Assembly (NCBI GenBank): GCA_019137255.1
Contig: WPDH01000313.1
Coordinates: forward strand, 34,285-98,284
Length of the DNA: 64,000 nt
From: Corinectria fuckeliana
Lineage: Eukaryota > Ascomycota > Sordariomycetes > Hypocreales > Nectriaceae
Reading direction: 5' to 3'
In this document: in pieces, positions 56,401-64,000 of the stretch
How positions within the stretch are numbered: position 1 is the stretch's first letter
Layout: each line of letters opens with the position of its first letter
Made by a program: the position numbers and the translations under genes
Notes under the pieces: generated by a model
Told to the model about the DNA's origin: nothing
The model's database searches: none
Seen by the model: only the letters and a program-made list of their open reading frames with translations

Positions 56401-59400
56401 CGCGGATCACGGTAGCCATGGTGGACTCAGACCTTGTAGACTGGTCAATGGGAACGAAGCGCTCTGCCAGAGAATCAGGCTCGGGGATAAAGGAGCGCGA
56501 CGGCAGCGAAGGGAACTGTGGACTGGTTGCGCCCTCGAGCTGCGTTCGCCAGTAATCCTTGGACGACTCGCGCTCGGGTTCGGCCAGGTAGCGGATGAAG
56601 TGCTTGAACTCGGCTGGTCGCGATACCTGAAGACCACCAAACGCAGCCTCCACGTGCTCGACGATAAGGTCCGTCGACCAACCGTCGTAGATGGCGTGAT
56701 GAGCCGTCCAAACAAAGTAAAGCTTGTCGAGGGCTTCGTCGTGAACAATAGTGAAGCGGCATAGCGGGGTGCTAGCCAGCATGGGCTCGTTCTTATCCTC
56801 CTCCAAAAAGGCATCCAGGCTACTTGTCTTTAGCTGCCACGGCGACGGCTGGTTGATGACGACTTGCAAGAAGCCATACTGCTTAAACTCGACAATACGC
56901 GTGCGCAGAATGGAGCTTTCCTTGAAGACGGCGTCCCAGGCGGCTTTCAGCTTGTCCACCAAGTCCCAGCTAGGGACGTCGGCAACTCGTTGAGCGACGT
57001 AGCCTTCCGTTGAACGGGTATAGAAGGCCACGTGAATCTCCTGCATGGGCGCACAGGGATAGATGTCCTCGATCAAGGCCTCATCGATGCCACACTGCTC
57101 AGCAGCTTCGGCAAATAGGGCAGTGCGGTCCCACGTGGGGTTGAGCAACGAAAAGGGCGGCACCTCCATATCGACCGGCGCGTCATTCCCCGCGGGCTGC
57201 ATCGCTTTGGCCATGTCGGAGAGCGTGGGGAAGTTGAAGATGTCTGCAACGGTAAGAATGAAGCCCTTTTCACGGACAATCGGCACGAGCTTCATGGCCA
57301 GGATGGAGTCCCCGCCAAGCATGAAGAAGCTATGCTCCGCGCCAACTTGGTCAGCTGAGAGGCCGAGAAGACGGGCCCAGGCAGCGCACAAGAAGACCTC
57401 TGTCTCCGAGATAGGCTTGTCGCTGTCCGACCGCGTCGTGACGGAGAGGGAGGATTTCAGGGGCACAGTTGCGCCAAGAGCGCGTAATGACTTGCGGTCC
57501 GTCTTGCCAGATACGAGCATCGGCACTTTGGATACGCCAATGTACGCCGACGGGATCATGTAGATGGGGAGCACCTTGGACAACTCTTCGCTGAGAGCCC
57601 CAACTCGTTCACTTACGCGCGGCGAGAGCTCGACGTGCCGAGCATCACCGTCAATAGCCTCGTCCAGCTTGGCAGCCTCGCGGTCAGCAATGAAAGCAAC
57701 AATCATCGACTCTTTGCCCTGGGCCTGCGGCGAGATGATCTCCGCCACCACGTCCGTCCCGGGCGGGAGCAGGTTCTTGACGTGATATTCAATCTCACCG
57801 AGCTCCACGCGCTGCCCGCGCAGTTTGATCTGCGTGTCCTTGCGTCCGACAAAGACAAACCCGCACTCTCCGTCTGGATCGTAGCGGACCAAGTCTCCCG
57901 TCTTGTACAGGCGGCCTCTTCTCCCGGGAACACCACCGCCGCCGGCGACGAGGAATGCCGGGTCTTCGATGAACGCAGCTGCAGTCTTCTCCGGGTCGAA
58001 CAGGTACCCCTGGCCGACAATGGGGCCTTCGACAAGCAACTCGCCGACGGCTCCCACGGGCACAAGCTTGTTGTGGTCGTCGGGATCAACCAGCCAAATC
58101 ACGGCTCCTGTGCCAGATCCGATGCTGACATAGGGCTTGCCGGCGGCGTTGGGGTTGACGGTGCATCCTATGGTACACTCGGCAGGTCCGTAGCCGACGA
58201 CTATTCGAGTATATTGACCCCAAATCGATATATCACCCGCCGAGCAAGACTCTCCGCCGAGTCCTAAGCTGTGTAGCGAAGGGATGATGTCAGGGTCCAG
58301 AATACGTGCTACTGAAGGCGTCATGTTGGCCATGTTGACTTTAAGGCGACGGATCACTCCGCTCAGGTCGTTCAGACGATCCTCATCCGCAGGAATACAC
58401 AGACAGCCACCGCGAAGCAGAGTGCACAGCATACTATCTATGCTGACATCAAACGCATACGAGGTAAAGTCGAGGGCTCGCGAGTTGTGGGCATAGCCGA
58501 TGCCTGTGCTTCGAGCGAGGGCGCTGGTAGTGTACGTTGTGTGGTTAATCATGACTCCCTTTGGCATGCCAGTGCTTCCCGAAGTGAAGATGACGTACAG
58601 CAGGGACTCGGGGGGTACAACAGGGAGCTCTGTTCCCGGCGTCGCAGAGTCCGCCATCGATCGCAACGAGTCCTGGTCAACAACCACGAGCTGCGCATCC
58701 GGGGCGGTTGCCGCACCAGCCGGGCCGAGGGGTTTCGAGGTAGCTACAAGAGTTGCACGGACTTGCGCCGCCATTGTCTGGCGCCTCTTGAGAGGAAGAC
58801 TGGGATCCAGTAGCACAAAGGCTCCTCCAGCCTTGATAACAGCCATAATGGCGACGATGGTCCACCTCGACTTCTCGAAGCAGAGCGGCACAATCTGGCC
58901 AACCTGTACGCCAAGGCTGACGAGATGGTGCGCGATGAGCGTGGAGTGCTGGTCGATCTCCTCGTAAGTAAAGTCGCCATCCCACGAGCAGATTGCTGGC
59001 GCATTCGGTTGCTGCTGCACTTGTTCGGCTATCAGTTGGTGGATGGGGATCTCCGTGGCTGGAGGCACGTCCTTGTTCCAGCCCCAGATGATTGAGCTGT
59101 CCAGGTCGCCCAGCGGTAGAACAGAGCCGAGCAACGAGGTCGTATCGGAGACGGTCGTGTTGAGGATTTCAACGAGTGAGTGGGCGAAGTGATTTGCCAG
59201 AAATTCCGCGCCCACCGGCTCTCTCCAGCATGGCCGCAGCCAGAGGCTTCCGTTGGCGATGACGGCCTGAAGCTGGATATTTCCCTGCGACGAGCGTTCC
59301 ACTCGTTGTTAGCCGCCCGCAAGTAATCACATATGAAGGCAATTTTGTTTGCTCTTACCCAGCCCATCGAATGGTCGCCATCTTGGATGTGGTTGGAAGA

Positions 59401-59796
59401 GCCGTCCGGAGCGCTCTCATCATTAAGGAAGAAGGTATAGCGCTCCGCCGCAATCGGACTCTGTGATTCTGATTCTAATTGTTGTCGCAGATAGCCCCGA
59501 ATGCCCTCGAGCGCTGTGGAGATGGAATTTGAGGCGTCCCAGGGCAATTTCGACGTGTCCAGCTCAAGGGTTCTATTCGGGGACGTTCCGATCTCGCCTA
59601 AGCTCCAGGAATATTGCACGTGGTTGCCATTATTGTGGCGATACAGAAGAAGGGTCCAGGCTAGTAATAGGGCGTCGAGCTCGGGAATGTCCTCTCGGCG
59701 GTTGGTGAGCACCGGGACATCGAATCGGAGCGTCTTTGGCTGCGTCGGCGGGCTTGCTACCGGGTGCTCGGAGCACAGGAGATGGACCGACGTCAT
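53480..59796 (-). CDS. NPS6: Extracellular siderophore NRPS (SidD/NPS6 type)
   Basis: Exon 1 (59796-59359), a 74-nt intron with GTAAGA and GCTAAC, and exon 2 (59284-53480) give 2,080 residues, close to known SidD/NPS6 proteins. After a 225-residue N-terminal part lie: A domain (about 226-740, with IFTSGSTGMPKGV at 378-390 and GRKDTQIKLRGQRVELGEIE); T domain with Ser806 in LGGDS; C domain with HHAIYDG at 1008-1014; a truncated A remnant (about 1305-1565) keeping GELLLEG, RTGDLVKY and VFVGRKET but lacking the ATP-binding core; T domain with Ser1599; and a terminal C domain with SHAQYDG at 1808-1814. Full A plus truncated A is the hallmark of this family. It activates N5-anhydromevalonyl-N5-hydroxyornithine and joins it into a fusarinine- or coprogen-type ferric-iron chelator, in the cytosol. 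The SidH-like gene next door supports this. The final product cannot be told. Confidence 0.92.
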
Positions 59797-60804
59797 GATG
59801 GGAAATGTTGTGATTATGGCAATTAGTTGGCCCGGGAAACAGCTGGGAGAAGGTTTGGTACATAAATATAAATGATGGACTGGGATGCGACTCTCATCCG
59901 CCGTTCAATTAGTAGCTAGTCAGGCCAGACGACAGTCCACCATGGGCCAACGAGTATCCCACAACGGGTTCCTAGCTAGAGGGAGCCAAGCTTTGACGAA
60001 TCTGATTACGTATAGCTAGGCAGAAGAGAGGGAAAGGTCTTCTTCCTCATCCCAGGCCGTACGACCAGCAAGAAATTTGAAAGTACCTGGTGGGGGGTGT
60101 GCAAGCCGTAAGTGGATGGCGTGGGTCTTGGTGGTGAAAATGGCGCATTTGTGCATGAACCCACTGAAGGGATTGCCGCCGTAGGCTACGGAGGTGGCTT
60201 GAAAAAGGCCCAAATGCTCGAGGGTTGGTTGTTGAGTGAGGGCTGAGGTGGACCGAGGACGCAGGAGTTTGCTGTACGAACTATCGAGTGCGGAGTGTTT
60301 TCTCCTTTTGCAGTGTCCTTTTCAAGCAATCTGTTTCTTGCTGACAGACTACTTGGAGATTGTGGCGTCCGAACTGCTGCACCTCTACACAAAGGTTCGA
60401 TGCTCGTTCTGCTGCACCGGGGCAGCCAGCCCACAATGAAGTCAACCCGCACCCATCACCGCACCCAGCTTCCTCGCACTTGGCTGAACACGCAGAGCAG
60501 AATCAGATCATCAACGTACGAATAGAGCAAAGTTCCTTTACTCAAGATGAGCTGGGGTTGTAGTCGGGGGTTCGCTCTCTAGACGCCAAACGGGATTCAA
60601 GGATCAAGGACTCGACGCGGGACGCACATGGCAAAAGGTCCCAAGTGACGAGATACCCGAAATGCAAGAAGTGCGTTTGCGGGGTCCCGAAGGGTTCCTG
60701 CAACCAGGTTCGTTCCGGTTGCCGACTTCTCTGCTCTGGCCATGATGGACCGACCGACGAACTTCTGTTATTGTCCATAAACCCCCACCCTCCGTGTCCC
60801 ATGG

Positions 60805-61130
60805 GTCTCGCCATCATGGGCTCCGCTAACCTGAATATCGGCCACCTGCCGATGCATCGCTTTCCACATCCGTCAACGGGCGTCCTGGCGAGCTTCTGTC
60901 TTTCTTCAGGGTCTCGCCATCACGGGAGCGCCAAGTCAGTGTCTGGCCATCTGCCGCGGCATCCTTTCCTTTGTTCGACAAGCCATCTTCGCGAGCTTCT
61001 GCTTTAGCTTCCATCCCCCACCCTCGAATCACACGAGTCTCGCCATCACAACACCGCTGCCCTAGAGTCTGGCCGTCTACTACGTAGCGATGCGATGCAC
61101 CTGCTTCCGTATCCGTCCAGGCTGTATGCG
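60805..61130. repeat. Three-copy degenerate tandem repeat
   Basis: Copies start at 60805, 60911 and 61037, each with GTCTCGCCATCA, so the unit is 106-126 bp. A second shared word is GGCCAYCTGCCG with GCATC after it; it is looser in copy 3. GCGAGCTTCTG occurs in copies 1 and 2. The unit length varies and identity is modest, so this is an old minisatellite. Confidence 0.6.
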
Positions 61131-61686
61131 GGCTTGTCCGAGATCATGGTCGTGGAATGGGGAAACGCCCCGCGGAAGACCCCCGTTCCGCCCGCCCTGA
61201 AGCCCACAGTGGATGCTTCTCGCCACGCGAGAACTCCCAGGTCTGTGCCTTCCAGCCAGAGCCCGAGGACAGGGCTTCGGAACAAGTCTGAGCCCAGCAT
61301 CTTGGACCGGGTGGTGGACCTGAGCTGGCTGAGGTCATGATTCGTCGTCCATCGTATGAATTGCAGGAGGGTGATGGGCCGATACCGCAGGGCTTTTCTT
61401 AGCTTCAAACCAGTAGAAAAGGGGGGTGAGCTAGTTGGCAATGCCTGTCGAGGTCTGCGGAGCTTGGGTGCTCTATTTAGATGCTCGGGGGATGTAACGT
61501 TTGTGTACATAATAGCATGCTTAAGCTACACACGTCCATCTTCGCTATGAGTGTCTCATGCGGTGTGCTGTTTTCCATCTCTACATTTGCTAAAACCCCC
61601 ACTAGAATAGACTACATATTCCCTTTGCTCACAAGCTGGGCGGAAGCTAGCTAAAGTCCTAGAAGCTCAAGTGGCGTTTGACAGGA

Positions 61687-61706
61687 TTATCTGATTGATT
61701 GATAAG
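61687..61706 (-). promoter_or_regulatory. GATA-factor site of the iron-repressor (SreA/Fep1) type
   Basis: TTATCTGAT at 61687-61695 is the reverse complement of ATCAGATAA, an exact match to the ATCWGATAA core bound by fungal iron-responsive GATA repressors. A second GATAAG follows at 61701-61706. It lies 1.9 kb before the NRPS start and just past the end of the SidH-like gene, so which gene it serves is unclear. Confidence 0.45.
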
Positions 61707-61904
61707 ATGACCCCCCACCTGAGCGAATTTCACAGCCAAGCTGGAAGAAGCAGCCCTAATACGTAGTCAAGTCGTCTACATTAGTGTAGTACGAAGCAAA
61801 GCACAAGGACCGTGGCGTCCAGGGGATGGCGTCGGCATGGAAATACTGCACACGCCTCAAAGGAACTCCTGGTAAAGCAAAACGCCTTAGACTAACCGTG
61901 ACAA

Positions 61905-62774
61905 TTACAGCTTGCTATCCACCCACCGCGGAGCTCTCTTTTCCACAAACGCCAGGAGTCCTTCGGAGAGATTATCACAACTGTTCAACGCCGAGTCCCA
62001 CGTCTCGCACAGCAACCGGCTTCCGTTCTCCGCGCTGCCGTGCTCCCAGCCGTAGATGACGCCGGCGCGAGCGATGATGACGCTGTCGGGGCTGTTGTCG
62101 ATGATGGCCGCGGCGTAGTCCATGGCTGCCTTGACAACGGGCCGCTCTAGCACCGCGCAGTCCTCTGCAGCGTCTTCCGTGACTGCGTTCAACAGACCCC
62201 AGTCCTTGGCCTCGGCCGCCGTGATCTGTCTCCCCGTAAGCGCCAGCTCCATGGCCCTGGGCCGGCCGATTGTGCGGGCGAGCCGCGGCAAGGAGCCGGC
62301 ATTGGGAACGACGCCTCGCTTCGCCTCCGGCAGCGCAAAGGTGGCGCTCTGGGCCGCGACCAGCAGGTCGAGGTTCGCCAGTATCTCCATGCCGCCGCCC
62401 ATGGCCAGCCCGTTGACGGCGGCGATGACGGGCTTCTTGCCGTGGCGGCGGGACAGCGCGCCAAAGCCTGACGGCGGGTTCATCGGGCGGTCCTCGAGCT
62501 GGCCCTCGGCGCGGCGCAGGTTGAGCCGGTTCCATTCCTTGAGGTCCATGCCGGAGCAGAAGGCGCGGCCGGCGCCGGTGACGATGGCGCAGCGCAGCGA
62601 GGGCTCGCTGTCGTACCACGAGAAGAGCGCCTCGAGCTCGTACTGGCCCGCGCTGGTCATGGCGTTGAGCATCCGGGGCCGGTTGAAGACGACCAGCATC
62701 AGATGCTGCGCCGGGAACGAGACGAGCCCGTAGCTTTGGGCCGGGGGTTGTCGTTTGAAGGTGTTTTGCGTCAT
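61905..62774 (-). CDS. sidH: Peroxisomal enoyl-CoA hydratase-like protein, probable SidH
   Basis: This 289-residue single-exon gene is a crotonase-fold enzyme. RCAIVTGAGRAFCSGMDLKE gives the oxyanion-hole strand and loop. Glu130 (NGLAMGGGMEILANLDLL) and Glu150 (ALPEAKRGVVPNAG) lie at the two positions used as acid/base residues in enoyl-CoA hydratases. The last three residues are SKL, a perfect type-1 peroxisomal targeting signal. In Aspergillus, SidH is a peroxisomal mevalonyl-CoA hydratase making anhydromevalonyl-CoA for fusarinine siderophores, and it lies next to sidD. The same neighbour relation and SKL end make SidH the best call. A beta-oxidation or amino-acid breakdown hydratase is the alternative, because the fold alone does not define the substrate. 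No sidF or sidI acyl-CoA genes are in the window. Confidence 0.82.
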   Translation of the reverse strand: MTQNTFKRQPPAQSYGLVSFPAQHLMLVVFNRPRMLNAMTSAGQYELEALFSWYDSEPSLRCAIVTGAGRAFCSGMDLKEWNRLNLRRAEGQLEDRPMNPPSGFGALSRRHGKKPVIAAVNGLAMGGGMEILANLDLLVAAQSATFALPEAKRGVVPNAGSLPRLARTIGRPRAMELALTGRQITAAEAKDWGLLNAVTEDAAEDCAVLERPVVKAAMDYAAAIIDNSPDSVIIARAGVIYGWEHGSAENGSRLLCETWDSALNSCDNLSEGLLAFVEKRAPRWVDSKL

Positions 62775-63386
62775 TGTGCTGTGATGCGAGGGGCTTTCGC
62801 CGTCCGTCGTTTCAATTCGATGGGGAGTCGAGGGAGGGAGTGTCAGTTGACATCAGCTGTTAAGATGGGCAATGGACGAATCTTTCTTTTTGCAGGTGGA
62901 GGGGTGGTACCTAAAGCTGCAGCAATGTAGCTACTTCGTACATAGGCCGATTGCATTTCCCATCCCGCCCCATTACCCAACGGTCTTCAAAGACTTGCGC
63001 ATATTCGTGCGTACTTCATACATCCCTGCTGTAGAGATGCGCTTATGCAAGATGATTACGAAGAACGACGAAGAGCTATGTTACAGCAGACTAAGAAGTA
63101 CAGCTCTGAGATAAAGCCGAATGCCTCGGCAAGGAGCCGGACGTGAATTCCGCATCCGACATGAACGCTGACCGAAGACGGCCTCAACTCAACTCAACCG
63201 AGACCTTGAAGCGCCGATGGGATGGAAAACACGCGTATCTTGGCGGTACATCGTACTGAAGCCCCCACCACCTCCTCTTGCATGCGTTAGTCAAGGAACA
63301 GGGGCGCGCCAAGCGTGTATGATGTATCGCGCCACGACGCAACAGGGGATATTACGGAAGGCTATAGGGCCCGGTGTCTCATATTA
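62775..63386. other. Upstream region of the SidH-like gene
   Basis: No gene is seen. An AGATAA near 63110 is a minimal GATA site but lacks the fuller ATCWGATAA context. Confidence 0.4.
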
Positions 63387-64000
63387 ACTTTTTTTTAAAT
63401 TTTCGCACTAGGGTCACCCTACTGTATTATATAAGCTTTATTTAATTATATATAATATTATATTATAATAAAAGACTATATTTTTATCTTATTTATTTAT
63501 ATATAAAAAAATTAAAGTTTTTATTATTATAATAACTAATTAATAATAAAAGAAATTATATATAATTATATATTTTTATATATTTTTTTATACTCTATTA
63601 TACTTTCTTTTTTTTTTTCTTTTTATTATAAAAAGGCTTTTTTTATTTATACTTATAATATTCTATCTAAATAAACTAATTACTTACTTAGAGGTCTATA
63701 AATAGTCTTCTAGTATTATATATTACTCTAATTATAGCTAATAGCTTCTTATACTTATATTCTTATCTATTTTTATTATTAATTTAATAGACTTACTTTT
63801 TACCTAATAAATAACTAAATATATACTTATATAAAATATAATAATTCCTTTTAATAAGACTATCTTAGTAATATCTAATACTTTTATTAATATAGCTAAT
63901 ATAACTATTATAACTTATATAACTAGTATTATAACTATATAAAGTAATAAGAAGGTTCTTATAATTAACTTATAAAGTATATTTTATATTTTAACTAGCT
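63387..64000. repeat. AT-rich block at the right edge, probably another transposon
   Basis: Composition changes abruptly to very AT-rich DNA, as in the hAT element at 3546-5100. Near the boundary lies a near-perfect palindrome, TAGGGTCACCCTA (63411-63423). The last bases, TTTTAACTAGCT, match the subterminal motif TTTAACTAGCTCACT of the hAT element, suggesting that a related element continues past the edge. No reading frame survives. Confidence 0.5.

Larger units (their letters stand above)
59797..61904. promoter_or_regulatory. Long upstream region of the siderophore NRPS
   Basis: This 2.1-kb interval between two same-strand genes has no convincing coding frame. It holds a degenerate tandem repeat (60805-61130) and a GATA-factor site pair near 61690. 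Short frames across the tandem repeat are low-complexity and are not called as genes. Confidence 0.5.

Noticed and set aside
53480..59796. NRPS as a fumarylalanine-type SidE synthetase or an intracellular ferrichrome synthetase
   Set aside because: SidE has two complete A domains; here the second lacks the ATP-binding core. Ferrichrome synthetases have more modules and a repeated T-C tail.
60645..61007. Open frame with CxxC near its start, upstream of the NRPS
   Set aside because: It runs through the degenerate tandem repeat, is low-complexity and shows no family resemblance.
62122..62733. Long plus-strand frame opposite the SidH-like gene
   Set aside because: It is antisense to a well-supported crotonase in GC-rich DNA, where shadow frames are expected.
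63405..63430. TAGGGT...ACCCTA at the right edge as telomere repeat
   Set aside because: It is a single palindrome, not an array of TTAGGG, and more sequence follows.
1..64000. CRISPR arrays, rRNA or tRNA genes
   Set aside because: No regularly spaced identical repeats and no cloverleaf with A and B boxes were recognised by eye; a tRNA scan was not possible here.

Overview
The window looks like nuclear DNA of a filamentous ascomycete (Pezizomycotina, probably Sordariomycetes; the class is an inference). The reasons are short introns (about 50-80 nt, GT...CTRAY...AG), Pth11-type receptors with a CFEM domain, Zn2Cys6 regulators, a HET-domain gene, a modular NRPS, and AT-rich repeats with C-to-T decay of the RIP kind. 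It is a mosaic of intact genes, decayed genes and small DNA transposons. Both ends carry AT-rich blocks. No telomere repeats and no RNA gene could be recognised by eye.

Layout. 0-9 kb is repeat-rich. It holds the edge of an unknown gene, an F-box gene split by a 1,555-bp hAT-type insertion with an exact 8-bp target duplication, a drug-pump remnant and a 692-bp MITE with 56-bp inverted ends. 10.5 kb has an intact secreted glutamic peptidase (eqolisin). 12-15.2 kb is a badly broken gene area. 16-18.5 kb has an NmrA-like reductase, a phytanoyl-CoA dioxygenase remnant and a RidA-like protein. 20-28 kb is a carbohydrate block: an alpha-L-rhamnosidase-like GH78 enzyme divergent from a sugar transporter, then a secreted GMC oxidoreductase. 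29.8-36.7 kb has two Pth11-like receptors, an old yellow enzyme and a regulator-like protein. 37.7-48.2 kb has a secreted FAD oxidase with a GC-AG intron, a second sugar porter, and a Zn2Cys6 regulator divergent from a DHA2 efflux pump. 49.4-52.7 kb has a small kinase-like protein and a HET pseudogene.

The best-defined functional unit is at 53.5-62.8 kb. A 2,080-residue NRPS has the A-T-C-(truncated A)-T-C layout of SidD/NPS6, the extracellular siderophore synthetase. The next intact gene upstream is an enoyl-CoA hydratase-like protein ending in SKL, matching peroxisomal SidH. The pair would supply anhydromevalonyl-CoA and assemble the hydroxamate siderophore. An exact GATA-factor nonamer (ATCAGATAA), of the kind bound by iron repressors SreA/Fep1, lies between them.

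A three-copy MITE family (23.5, 43.3 and 53.0 kb) links the gene blocks. One copy has an exact 8-bp target duplication, and another ends four bases after a stop codon. Two NN gaps between long G or C runs mark weak assembly points. Exon boundaries were worked out by hand from splice signals and frame, without transcript data.
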